A stretch of DNA of 9,918 bases from Sinorhizobium sp. (GTDB lineage: Bacteria > Pseudomonadota > Alphaproteobacteria > Rhizobiales > Rhizobiaceae): positions 1-9,918 of the forward strand of contig JAPSJG010000110.1 of the NCBI GenBank assembly GCA_031178305.1. The letters run 5' to 3'. The notes under the pieces are model-generated. The model had not been told where the DNA came from. It saw nothing but the letters and a program-made list of their open reading frames with translations, and searched no databases. Each line of letters starts with the position of its first letter. Position 1 is the first letter of the stretch. Shown piece by piece: positions 1-6,951 of the stretch. The translations under genes were made by a program, and so were the position numbers.

Positions 1-83
1 CCGCCGGGGTTGTCGCGACCGGGATCTACCTCTACGTCATCGGTCTCATTCTTCAGCTTTTCCCGAATCTCGGGCGTGACTAG
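1..83 (+). CDS. 3' end of a membrane protein gene (partial)
   Basis: An open frame enters from the left edge and stops at TAG 81-83. The first complete codon is at position 3, leaving 26 visible residues. They form one hydrophobic stretch (GVVATGIYLYVIGLILQLF) followed by a short polar tail ending NLGRD, which looks like a final membrane-spanning helix with a short cytoplasmic or periplasmic end. Codon use agrees with the neighbouring genes. I do not recognise the family from so short a piece. It is followed 68 bp later by the qor start, with no obvious terminator between them, so read-through into qor is possible. That this is a real gene end is inferred from the clean hydrophobic composition and the stop placed just before the next gene. 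Confidence 0.55.
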   Translation, partial: AGVVATGIYLYVIGLILQLFPNLGRD

Positions 84-139
84 AGGGGGTGGAAGCGTGC
101 GGATCTTTGCTCGTATCCCGCGCTAATTTTCTGGAATTC

Positions 140-145
140 AAGGAG
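140..145 (+). promoter_or_regulatory. Ribosome binding site of qor
   Basis: AAGGAG lies 6 nt before ATG 152. It decides the start of qor: the open frame can be extended upstream to an ATG at 89, but the added 21 residues have no counterpart in QorA-type proteins and that ATG has no comparable site. Confidence 0.8.
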
Positions 146-151
146 TTTCTT

Positions 152-1129
152 ATGACACAGGCGATCGTCATCCGCGAGCTCGGCGGGCCGGAAGTCTTGA
201 AGATGGAAGGGGTGACGCTGGCGCCGCCCGGGCCGGGTGAGGTTCAGATCCGACAGGTGGCGGTCGGCCTCAATTTCATCGACGTCTACTTCCGCACCGG
301 CCTCTATAAATCGGCAAAAGGCCTGCCCTTCGTTCCTGGCAAGGAGGGGGCGGGGATCGTCACGGCCGTCGGCGCCGGTGTCAGCCTCTTTTCGGTCGGT
401 GATCGCGTGGCCTACGCCTCGGCCGACGGCGCCTATGCAAGCGAGCGCAACGTCGATGCGGCTCAGCTGGTCAAGGTTCCCGAGGGGATCAGCCTCGAGA
501 CGGCGGCGGCGATGATGCTCAAGGGCATGACCGCGCAATATCTTCTGAACCAGACTTTCAAAGTCGGTCCGGAGACGACGCTGCTTTTCCATGCGGCGGC
601 CGGCGGCGTCGGTCTCATCGCCGGCCAATGGGCCAAGGCACTCGGCGCCACCGTGATCGGCACGGCGGGTTCCCAAGAGAAGATCGAGCTCGCGCTTGCC
701 CACGGCTACGATCACGTCATCAATTACAATACGGAGAACTTCGTCGATCGCGTGAAGGAGCTGACGGGCGGTCGCGGCGTCGACGTGGTCTACGATTCGG
801 TTGGCCGCGACACCTTCCCGGCCTCGCTCGACTGTATAAGGCCGCGCGGCATGTGGGTGAGTTTCGGCAATTCTTCCGGCCCGGTAGATGCCTTCAACAT
901 CGGCATCCTGGCGCAGAAGGGCTCGCTCTTTGCCACGCGGCCGACGCTCTTCGGTTACATCGCGACGAGGCCTGCGCTGGAGGCATGTGCAAATTCCCTG
1001 TTAGATGTTGTGCAAAGCAACAAAGTGCGTATCAATATCAATCAGACCTATCCGCTCGCCGAGGCCGGCAGGGCGCATACGGATCTCGAAACAAGAAAAA
1101 CGAGTGGAACGACATTGCTGATTCCCTGA
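152..1129 (+). CDS. qor: NADPH:quinone oxidoreductase, QorA type (zeta-crystallin-like MDR)
   Basis: The product is a 325-residue soluble cytoplasmic enzyme of the medium-chain dehydrogenase/reductase superfamily, quinone oxidoreductase branch. These enzymes reduce quinones with NADPH. The sequence is colinear with E. coli QorA as I remember it (327 residues). The N-terminal GroES-like domain (about 1-120) carries GLNFIDVYFRTGLY (39-52) and the PGKEGAGIV segment (62-70). The Rossmann domain follows, with nucleotide-binding motif HAAAGGVGLI (147-156). VVYDSVGRDTFPASLDC (212-228), VSFGNSSG (236-243) and the C-terminal TLLIP are also as in QorA. The structural zinc cysteines of alcohol dehydrogenases are absent, as expected for this branch. 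The start at 152 is set by the AAGGAG site. The importer ATPase begins 42 bp downstream with no visible terminator between, so co-transcription is possible. The exact physiological substrate cannot be read from sequence. Confidence 0.95.
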   Translation: MTQAIVIRELGGPEVLKMEGVTLAPPGPGEVQIRQVAVGLNFIDVYFRTGLYKSAKGLPFVPGKEGAGIVTAVGAGVSLFSVGDRVAYASADGAYASERNVDAAQLVKVPEGISLETAAAMMLKGMTAQYLLNQTFKVGPETTLLFHAAAGGVGLIAGQWAKALGATVIGTAGSQEKIELALAHGYDHVINYNTENFVDRVKELTGGRGVDVVYDSVGRDTFPASLDCIRPRGMWVSFGNSSGPVDAFNIGILAQKGSLFATRPTLFGYIATRPALEACANSLLDVVQSNKVRININQTYPLAEAGRAHTDLETRKTSGTTLLIP

Positions 1130-1171
1130 TCGTTGCCTTGACGGCTGGGAATTGAGGGGAAAGAGGGCAGC

Positions 1172-2746
1172 GTGCCTGTTAAGGGATCAACTGCGAGCGG
1201 CCCGTTGCTGGCCGTCCGCAACCTGACGAAATTGTTTGGCTCGTTCGCAGCCTGCAATGCGATCGATCTGCAGATAGAGTCCGGAGAAATCCACGCGCTT
1301 CTCGGCGAAAACGGGGCGGGGAAATCCACCCTGGTGAAGATGCTGTTCGGCGTGTTGGCGCCGACAGCGGGCGAAATCCTGTGGAAGGGCAACGCTGTCC
1401 GAATCGCCAGCCCCGGTGACGCACGCAAGCTCGGCATCGGCATGGTGTTCCAGCATTTCTCCCTGTTCGAGGCGTTGACGGTTGCCGAGAACATCGCCCT
1501 GTCGATGGAACGGAACCTTTCACTCGGGCGGGTCGCCGAAGAGGCCTCGCGGCTTTCTCGCGCCTATGGTTTGCCGCTTGACCCGAAAGCTCACGTCGCC
1601 GATCTCTCCGTGGGCGAAAGGCAGCGTATCGAGATCGTCCGTGCGCTCTTGCAGAATCCGCAGCTTATCATTCTTGACGAGCCGACCTCGGTATTGACGC
1701 CGCAGGAAGCCGATCGGCTTTTCGAAACCTTGTACAAGCTGAAAGCGGAGGGAAGGTCCGTCCTCTATATCAGTCACCGGCTTGAGGAGGTGCAGCGCCT
1801 CTGCGATCGCGCCACCGTGTTGAGGCACGGCGAGGTGACGGGCGCCTGCGACCCGCGCGCCGAGACGCCGGGCTCGCTAGCCCGAATGATGGTCGGCAGC
1901 GACGTCGCGACCGTCACCCCCGAGGGAACGAACACCAAGGGCGCGGTGCAACTGGAGGCACGCCACCTCTCGGTCGCCGCGCGCACGCCTTTCGCAGTCT
2001 CGCTGAAGAATGTCTCTCTCAAGGTGCGGGCAGGCGAGGTCCTGGCGATCGCAGGCGTTGCCGGCAATGGCCAGAGCGAACTTTTCGACGCGCTGTCGGG
2101 TGAGTATCCGGTGACTGACGACAATGCCGTGCACATCCGCCAGAAGCCGGTCGGGACGAAGGGCATCAATGCGCGGCGGCTGATAGGCGCCGGTTTCGTG
2201 CCGGAAGAGAGGCACGGACACGCGGCGGTTTCGGCACTTTCCCTTTCCGATAATCTGGTTCTCGCGCGCAACCAGTCGGATCGCCGCGCCTTTCTCGGCG
2301 GGGGCTTCCTGAAGGTCATCCGCCAAAATGCGGTGAAGGCCGCGACCAGGCGGATCTCCGAGGCTATGGACGTTCGCAAGAGCGGTGAGGATCCGCCGGC
2401 TGGCTCGCTTTCGGGCGGCAACCTGCAGAAGTTCATCGTCGGGCGCGAGCTCGACCGCCAGCCGTCGGTGCTCGTCGTCAATCAGCCAACCTGGGGCGTC
2501 GACGCGGGCGCCGCGAGCCGCATCCGCCAGGCGCTGGTCGACCTCGCCAAGGCGGGCTCCGCCGTCCTGGTGATCAGCCAGGATCTCGACGAAATATTCG
2601 AAGTGGCGACGGAGATCGCCGTGATCAGCGACGGCAGGCTATCGGATGCCTATCCGGCTCGGGAGCTTTCGCGCGAGAAGATCGGCCTGCTGATGGGCGG
2701 CTTGCACGGCATGGCTGAAGGCGCGGAGGCGGCACATGCGCATTGA
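1172..2746 (+). CDS. ABC transporter ATP-binding protein, fused double-NBD, BMP/nucleoside importer class
   Basis: This 524-residue cytoplasmic ATPase powers the importer encoded by the next three genes. It holds two ABC domains in tandem. Domain 1 is complete: Walker A GENGAGKS (45-52), Q-loop Gln94, signature LSVGERQ (145-151), Walker B LIILDE (165-170), H-loop His202. Domain 2 is degenerate. Its P-loop reads GVAGNGQS (295-302) with Gln in place of the usual Lys, its signature LSGGNLQK (413-420) is intact, its Walker B reads VLVVNQ (433-438) with Asn-Gln replacing Asp-Glu, and its H-loop position is Gln470. This asymmetry, with an EERHG segment (346-350), matches the YufO/NupO-like ATPases that partner BMP-type binding proteins rather than the RbsA sugar ATPases. 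The start is GTG 1172, preceded by AGAGGG (1162-1167). The last 11 bp overlap the first permease gene, implying translational coupling. The substrate is inferred from the family, not seen. Confidence 0.93.
   Translation: MPVKGSTASGPLLAVRNLTKLFGSFAACNAIDLQIESGEIHALLGENGAGKSTLVKMLFGVLAPTAGEILWKGNAVRIASPGDARKLGIGMVFQHFSLFEALTVAENIALSMERNLSLGRVAEEASRLSRAYGLPLDPKAHVADLSVGERQRIEIVRALLQNPQLIILDEPTSVLTPQEADRLFETLYKLKAEGRSVLYISHRLEEVQRLCDRATVLRHGEVTGACDPRAETPGSLARMMVGSDVATVTPEGTNTKGAVQLEARHLSVAARTPFAVSLKNVSLKVRAGEVLAIAGVAGNGQSELFDALSGEYPVTDDNAVHIRQKPVGTKGINARRLIGAGFVPEERHGHAAVSALSLSDNLVLARNQSDRRAFLGGGFLKVIRQNAVKAATRRISEAMDVRKSGEDPPAGSLSGGNLQKFIVGRELDRQPSVLVVNQPTWGVDAGAASRIRQALVDLAKAGSAVLVISQDLDEIFEVATEIAVISDGRLSDAYPARELSREKIGLLMGGLHGMAEGAEAAHAH
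2724..2729 (+). promoter_or_regulatory. Ribosome binding site of the first permease, inside the ATPase gene
   Basis: CGGAGG lies 6 nt before ATG 2736, within the 3' end of the ATPase gene. It supports the 11-bp overlap between the two genes as genuine rather than a mis-set start. Confidence 0.7.
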
Positions 2747-3830
2747 GCTCGAAAAACGCGCCAAGGTCTCGATCCTGTTCTCGATCCTGTCGCCTTTCAT
2801 CGCCTTCGCGTTGACCCTCGTCTTCGGCGGCATCATGTTCGCGCTCCTCAGCAAGAACCCGGCGATCGCGCTCTTCAGCTACTTTGTCGAGCCGCTGATC
2901 GAAGTCTGGTCGCTGCATGAATTGGCGATCAAGGCAGCGCCGCTGATCCTGATCGGCGTTGGGCTTTCGGTCTGCTTCCGCTCCAACAATTGGAACATCG
3001 GCGCGGAAGGCCAATTCATCATGGGCGCGATCGCCGGCTCCATTCTTCCCGTGGTGTTCTACGATTGGCAATCGCCGCTGATGCTGCCGCTGATGCTCGT
3101 TCTTGGCATGATCGGCGGTGCGCTCTTCGCGGCAATCCCGGCCTACCTGAAGGCGCATATGAACACCAACGAGATCCTGACGAGCCTGATGCTGGTCTAT
3201 GTCGCCCAGCTCTTCCTCGACTGGCTGGTGCGCGGCCCCTGGCGCAATCCGGAGGGTATGAACTTTCCGGAAACGCGTCGCTTTGCAGCCGATGCGGTGC
3301 TGCCGGAGATACTCGCCTCCGGGCGTGCCAATTGGGGCTTTGCCTTCGCCATCATCGCGGCCGTGCTCGTCTGGTTCATGATGCGCTACACGCTCAAGGG
3401 CTTCGAGGTAACCGTTCTCGGCCAGTCCGCGCGGGCAGGGCGCTTCGCCGGCTTTTCGTCGCGCAAGATGATCTGGTTTTCGATGCTCTTTTCGGGCGCG
3501 CTTGCAGGGCTTGCCGGCATTGCCGAAGTGAGCGGAGCGATCCAACAGTTGCGGCCGGTGATTTCGCCCGGCTACGGTTTTACGGCGATCATCGTCGCCT
3601 TCCTGGGGCGCCTCAATCCGCTCGGCGTCATTGCCGCCGGCCTCGTGCTGGCGCTCACCTATCTCGGGGGTGAGGCGGCACAGCTTTCGATCGGCGTGTC
3701 GGACAAGGTGACGCGCGTCTTCCAGGGACTGCTGCTCTTCTTCGTCCTGTCCTGCGATACACTCATCCATTATCGCATCCGGGTGGTGTGGGAGAGACTT
3801 CCGGCGATCAAGACGGATGAGGCGCACTGA
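2736..3830 (+). CDS. ABC transporter permease 1 (BPD_transp_2 family, BMP/nucleoside importer)
   Basis: A 364-residue inner-membrane protein, the larger of the two permeases forming the channel. The N-terminus is positively charged (KRAK, 7-10) and is followed by a long first membrane segment (about 12-38). Further hydrophobic segments lie near 65-82, 91-108, 114-137, 147-165, 200-216, 245-265, 280-311 and 328-345. The motif WNIGAEGQF (86-94) is the family hallmark of the branched-chain amino acid/sugar-type permeases, in the form seen in YufP/NupP-like proteins. Length and topology agree with that family. It overlaps the ATPase gene by 11 bp and the next permease by 1 bp, so all three are probably translated as a coupled unit. 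The two permeases differ clearly in sequence and should form a heterodimer. Confidence 0.93.
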   Translation: MRIELEKRAKVSILFSILSPFIAFALTLVFGGIMFALLSKNPAIALFSYFVEPLIEVWSLHELAIKAAPLILIGVGLSVCFRSNNWNIGAEGQFIMGAIAGSILPVVFYDWQSPLMLPLMLVLGMIGGALFAAIPAYLKAHMNTNEILTSLMLVYVAQLFLDWLVRGPWRNPEGMNFPETRRFAADAVLPEILASGRANWGFAFAIIAAVLVWFMMRYTLKGFEVTVLGQSARAGRFAGFSSRKMIWFSMLFSGALAGLAGIAEVSGAIQQLRPVISPGYGFTAIIVAFLGRLNPLGVIAAGLVLALTYLGGEAAQLSIGVSDKVTRVFQGLLLFFVLSCDTLIHYRIRVVWERLPAIKTDEAH

Positions 3831-4750
3831 TGGGTATCGTTGAAGCAATCCTCTTGAGCGTCATCACCGCGGCAACGCCACTCGTCCTCGCCGCCGCCGG
3901 CGAACTCGTCACGGAACGGTCCGGCGTTCTAAATCTCGGCGTCGAAGGCATGATGATCATGGGGGCGGTATGTGCCTTCGCGGCGACACAGCTCACCGGT
4001 TCGCCCTATGTCGGCGCCCTTGCCGGCGTTGCCGCAGGGGCATCGTTTTCGCTGCTGTTCGCGTTCCTGACGCTGACGCTCGTCGCCAATCAGGTGGCGA
4101 CGGGGCTGGCGCTGACGCTGCTTGGTATCGGCGCCTCCGGCATGATCGGCGAGGGTTTCCTCGGCATGCAGGGCATCAAGCTGCAGCCGATCGCGATTCC
4201 GCTCTTGTCCGAGCTACCCGTCGTCGGGCCGTTGCTGTTCCGGCAGGATGCGATCTTCTATCTCTCGATCGCGATCATCGCCGGCATCCATTGGTTCCTG
4301 TTCAGGAGCCGCGCGGGGCTCAAGCTCAGGGCAGTCGGTGACAGCCACGGCTCGGCGCATGCGCTCGGCGTCCACGTCATAGGCATACGCTATCTTGCAG
4401 TACTGTTCGGCGGCGCCTGCGCCGGTCTTGCCGGTGCGCAGCTCTCGCTGGTCTATACGCCACAATGGGTCGAGAACATGTCGGCGGGACGCGGCTGGAT
4501 TGCGCTGGCGCTCGTGGTCTTCTCGTCCTGGCGTCCGTGGCGCATCGTTGTCGGCGGCTACCTGTTCGGGGCGGTCTCGATCAGCCAGCTCCACGCCCAG
4601 GCGTTCGGAATCGGGATCCCGTCTCAGTTTCTTTCTTCGCTTCCCTATGTGGCGACAATTGTCGTACTCATTCTCATATCGCACAACCGGCGGATGACCT
4701 TGATCAATACGCCGGCATCGCTCGGCAAGCCGTTTGTGCCGGACCGGTGA
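3830..4750 (+). CDS. ABC transporter permease 2 (BPD_transp_2 family, BMP/nucleoside importer)
   Basis: A 306-residue inner-membrane permease and the second half of the channel. It has the shorter N-terminus typical of the YufQ/NupQ-like partner, with the first membrane segment at about 5-23. It carries the family motif LNLGVEGMM (35-42 region) and a conserved-looking SAGRGWIALALVVF segment (218-231). Its last membrane segment (about 271-285) is followed by a basic cytoplasmic tail (HNRRM). Its ATG overlaps the TGA of permease 1 by one base (TGATG), and a weak TGAGG lies 7 nt upstream, so re-initiation from the preceding gene is likely to be its main route of translation. The binding-protein gene follows after 45 bp. 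Confidence 0.93.
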   Translation: MGIVEAILLSVITAATPLVLAAAGELVTERSGVLNLGVEGMMIMGAVCAFAATQLTGSPYVGALAGVAAGASFSLLFAFLTLTLVANQVATGLALTLLGIGASGMIGEGFLGMQGIKLQPIAIPLLSELPVVGPLLFRQDAIFYLSIAIIAGIHWFLFRSRAGLKLRAVGDSHGSAHALGVHVIGIRYLAVLFGGACAGLAGAQLSLVYTPQWVENMSAGRGWIALALVVFSSWRPWRIVVGGYLFGAVSISQLHAQAFGIGIPSQFLSSLPYVATIVVLILISHNRRMTLINTPASLGKPFVPDR

Positions 4751-4784
4751 ACAACAAGAACAGACGGACATTTCTCGAACCGAC

Positions 4785-4789
4785 AGAGG
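4785..4789 (+). promoter_or_regulatory. Ribosome binding site of the BMP binding-protein gene
   Basis: AGAGG lies 6 nt before ATG 4796. The 45-bp gap upstream contains no clear hairpin or terminator, so the binding protein can be read from the permease transcript, but with its own ribosome entry rather than by overlap coupling. Confidence 0.65.
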
Positions 4790-4795
4790 TCAAAA

Positions 4796-5866
4796 ATGAA
4801 AAAACTATTCCTCTCCCTCGCAACCACGGCAGCGGTGCTTGGCTTCGCCTCAGCCGCCAGCGCACAGGAAAAGGCCAAGATCTGCTTCGTCTATGTGGGC
4901 TCCAAGACCGACGGCGGCTGGACCCAGGCGCACGACATCGGCCGTCAGCAGGTAGACAAGGAACTTGGCGACAAGGTCGAAACGCAGTTCCTTGAAAATG
5001 TGCCCGAAGGGCCGGATGCCGAGCGCGCCATCGAGCGCATGGCACGTTCCGGCTGCGGCCTGATCTTCACTACATCCTTCGGCTTCATGGATGCGACCAT
5101 CAACGTCGCGCAGAAGTTCCCGGACGTGAAGTTCGAACATGCGACCGGCTACAAGACCGCGCCGAACGTCGCCACATACAACAGCCGCTTCTATGAAGGC
5201 CGCTACATCCAGGGCCAGATCGCGGCCAAGATGTCAGAGAAGGGCGTCGCCGGTTACATCGCTTCCTTCCCGATCCCGGAAGTGGTGATGGGCATCAACT
5301 CCTTCGTAATCGGCGCCCGCTCGATCAATCCGGACTTCAAGATCAAGGTGATCTGGGCGAACACCTGGTTCGACCCGGGCAAGGAAGCGGATGCCGCCAA
5401 GGCGCTGATCGACCAGGGCGTCGATATCCTGACGCAGCACACCGACACGACCGCTCCGATGCAGGTTGCCGCCGAACGCGGCATCAAGGCTTTCGGCCAG
5501 GCATCGGACATGATCGCCGCCGGCCCTAAGACGCAGCTGACGGCGATCGTGGATACGTGGGGCGCCTATTACGTGAAGCGCACCAAGGCCTTCCTCGATG
5601 GCACCTGGCAATCGACCTCGAGCTGGGATGGCCTGAAGGACGGCATTCTGACCATGGCGCCCTACACGAACATGCCCGACGACGTGAAGAAGATCGCGGA
5701 GGAGACCGAAGCCAAGATCAGATCCGGCGAACTGAAGCCGTTTACCGGTCCGCTCAACAAGCAGGACGGCACGCCTTGGCTCAAGAAAGGCGAAACGGCC
5801 GACGATGCCACGCTCCTCGGCATGAACTTCTACGTCGAAGGCGTAGACGACAAGCTGCCGCAATAA
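4796..5866 (+). CDS. BMP-family periplasmic substrate-binding protein of ABC importer
   Basis: A 356-residue secreted binding protein of the BMP (basic membrane protein, PnrA-like) family. It should capture the solute in the periplasm and deliver it to the two permeases. The N-terminus is a classical Sec signal: MKK, a hydrophobic core, then a cleavage site after ASA (residue 23), leaving mature QEKAK. There is no lipobox cysteine, so this is a soluble periplasmic protein rather than a lipoprotein like the Gram-positive and spirochaete BMPs. KICFVYVGSKTDGGWTQAHD (28-47) is the typical first strand and ligand-loop region. The GLIFTTSFGFMDA region (residues 87-99), TYNSRFYEGRY and the QASDM segment also fit BMP folds. 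BMP proteins bind purine nucleosides, riboflavin or related compounds. The ligand here is not determined. The gene is last in the operon and is followed by a terminator. Confidence 0.93.
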   Translation: MKKLFLSLATTAAVLGFASAASAQEKAKICFVYVGSKTDGGWTQAHDIGRQQVDKELGDKVETQFLENVPEGPDAERAIERMARSGCGLIFTTSFGFMDATINVAQKFPDVKFEHATGYKTAPNVATYNSRFYEGRYIQGQIAAKMSEKGVAGYIASFPIPEVVMGINSFVIGARSINPDFKIKVIWANTWFDPGKEADAAKALIDQGVDILTQHTDTTAPMQVAAERGIKAFGQASDMIAAGPKTQLTAIVDTWGAYYVKRTKAFLDGTWQSTSSWDGLKDGILTMAPYTNMPDDVKKIAEETEAKIRSGELKPFTGPLNKQDGTPWLKKGETADDATLLGMNFYVEGVDDKLPQ

Positions 5867-5897
5867 GCCCGCGCCTCGCCGGTCCCGAGTTCCTGAG

Positions 5898-5929
5898 AAC
5901 CCCGCGCTCCAGACGCGGGGTTTGCTTAT
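5898..5929 (+). terminator. Intrinsic terminator closing the ABC importer operon
   Basis: A perfect 9-bp stem (AACCCCGCG 5898-5906 with CGCGGGGTT 5914-5922) around a 7-nt loop is followed by TGCTTATT. It begins 31 bp after the binding-protein stop. The reverse strand has no comparable T-tract, so it should act on + strand transcripts. It separates the importer from the GntR regulator. Confidence 0.88.
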
Positions 5930-5957
5930 TGCAACGCTGAGAGATTTCGGCGCCCAT

Positions 5958-5979
5958 GCCGCATTAACGACGTTGCGGC
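5958..5979. repeat. Inverted repeat upstream of the GntR regulator
   Basis: GCCGCA (5958-5963) and TGCGGC (5974-5979) form a perfect 6-bp inverted repeat with a 10-bp spacer, about 120 bp before the regulator start. It could be a protein-binding site or chance in GC-rich DNA. No role is shown by the sequence. Confidence 0.35.
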
Positions 5980-6053
5980 GCTTACTTAGGCTTTCAGGAA
6001 TCGTGTATTCGATCTAGAGTTTATATGCTGTTCTTCTGATGTGGCGCCGTCGT

Positions 6054-6073
6054 CGGACGTGGCGCGACGTCCG
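6054..6073. promoter_or_regulatory. Candidate operator: 7-bp inverted repeat in the GntR leader
   Basis: CGGACGT (6054-6060) and ACGTCCG (6067-6073) form a perfect inverted repeat with a 6-bp spacer (GGCGCG), ending 22 bp before the GTG start. GTGGCGC also occurs twice here (6041-6047 and 6059-6065). GntR-family repressors often bind palindromes in their own promoter or leader, so autoregulation is a reasonable inference. A role as an RNA hairpin is also possible, but it would not cover the ribosome binding site at 6084. Confidence 0.45.
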
Positions 6074-6083
6074 CGGCAATTTT

Positions 6084-6090
6084 GGAGGGG
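6084..6090 (+). promoter_or_regulatory. Ribosome binding site of the GntR regulator
   Basis: GGAGGGG, part of a longer purine run, lies 5-7 nt before GTG 6096. It decides the start: an upstream in-frame ATG at 6039 would add 19 Arg-rich residues (MWRRRRTWR...) unlike any GntR N-terminus and would place the inverted repeat inside the coding region. Confidence 0.8.
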
Positions 6091-6095
6091 AGGGG

Positions 6096-6848
6096 GTGAA
6101 GGACTTGCTTGAGACCGTGATATCCAGGGCACCGAAACGGACGAGCCATGCACAGGTGGTGGATCAACTCGGCCAGGCCATAGTTTCGGGCGAGTTTCCG
6201 GTCGGGAGCATATTGCCTGGCGACCCTGAACTGGCGGCACGCTTCCGCGTGTCGCGCACGGTCCTGCGCGAAGCGATGAAAACGCTTGCCGCCAAGGGCA
6301 TGATCGTCCCGCGCGCCCGAATCGGCACCCGTGTCACGCCCCGGAAAGAGTGGAATCTCTTCGATGCGGATATCCTGACCTGGCATTTTGCATGCGGAGT
6401 GAACGAGGAATTCCTCCAGCATCTCAGCGAAGTGCGCTTTGCTTTCGAGACCCATGCCGCCGCGCTTGCGGCGAGAAACGCGTCCGATGCGGAAATCGCC
6501 ACGATGATGCGCCTCGCGGTCGCCATGGGCGATGCGAATCACAGTGCGGAAACACTCGCCGAGGCCGATCTCAAATTCCATCTCTCCGTTCTCGATGCAT
6601 CCGGAAATCCGTTCCTCAGAACGGTCGGCAGCCTGATCGAGGCTGCCCTTGTCGGCATTTTCAGGCTGAGTTCGCCCACCGACCATAAGGGTGGCATCGA
6701 TGAGGTCGCCCGAAACCATATCCATATCGTCGAGGAGATCCGAAAGCGCGACGAGGCTGGCGCGCGGCAAGCGATGGAACGCGTCATCACATACGGGCGC
6801 GACCGCATCCATGAGGCTTTGCATGCCGACAAGGGCAAGATGGCGTGA
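6096..6848 (+). CDS. GntR-family transcriptional regulator, FadR/FCD subfamily, DgoR-like
   Basis: A 250-residue cytoplasmic DNA-binding regulator. The N-terminal winged helix-turn-helix spans about 15-82 (LPGDPELAARF then VSRTVLREAMKTLAAKGMI, 40-70). RKEWNLFDADILTW (83-96) is the linker seen in DgoR-like members. The C-terminal FCD ligand domain spans about 105-235. Its likely metal ligands are Asp158 and His162 (EADLKFH) and His208 (ARNHIHIVEEI). The fourth His of many FCD proteins is replaced by Val230 (AMERVIT), as in E. coli DgoR from memory. Effectors in this branch are often sugar acids, but none can be assigned here. It begins 229 bp after the importer gene and beyond its terminator, so it is probably transcribed separately. 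It may regulate itself through the inverted repeat in its leader. Control of the importer is plausible but unproven. Confidence 0.9.
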   Translation: MKDLLETVISRAPKRTSHAQVVDQLGQAIVSGEFPVGSILPGDPELAARFRVSRTVLREAMKTLAAKGMIVPRARIGTRVTPRKEWNLFDADILTWHFACGVNEEFLQHLSEVRFAFETHAAALAARNASDAEIATMMRLAVAMGDANHSAETLAEADLKFHLSVLDASGNPFLRTVGSLIEAALVGIFRLSSPTDHKGGIDEVARNHIHIVEEIRKRDEAGARQAMERVITYGRDRIHEALHADKGKMA

Positions 6849-6904
6849 CGGGCTCCTCCATCGCCTGCCCTTGCCCTGCCTGGACCGCGGCCTATCTGGA
6901 GACG

Positions 6905-6920
6905 CAGTCGCCTGCGACTG
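6905..6920. repeat. Short perfect hairpin between the GntR gene and the CBS-protein gene
   Basis: CAGTCGC (6905-6911) and GCGACTG (6914-6920) are a perfect 7-bp inverted repeat separated by CT, in the 103-bp gap after the regulator. As RNA it would form a 6-bp stem with a CCTG tetraloop. No T-tract follows, so it is at best a weak terminator. It could be a transcript-end or processing structure. Confidence 0.4.
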
Positions 6921-6951
6921 GGCCGGCTTTCATCAGCGGTAAATCGGGATC

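Noticed and set aside
80..715. A 211-codon minus-strand open frame across the start of qor
   Set aside because: It is antisense to a strongly recognised QorA sequence and has no motifs of its own.
2625..3848. A 407-codon minus-strand open frame antisense to the first permease
   Set aside because: The translation is rich in Arg, Asp, Glu, Gln and His with no recognisable domain. The + strand frame encodes a clear permease with conserved motifs, so this is a mirror of its codon bias.
5234..5863. A 209-codon minus-strand open frame antisense to the binding protein
   Set aside because: It has no family features and is fully explained by the BMP protein on the + strand.
6001..6030. Possible -10 element TATATG upstream of the GntR gene
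   Set aside because: No acceptable -35 (CTTGAC-like) lies at 16-18 bp spacing, so a promoter cannot be placed with confidence.
6021..6824. A 267-codon minus-strand open frame antisense to the GntR regulator
   Set aside because: The + strand frame has a clear winged helix and FCD domain. The antisense frame has none and no ribosome site.
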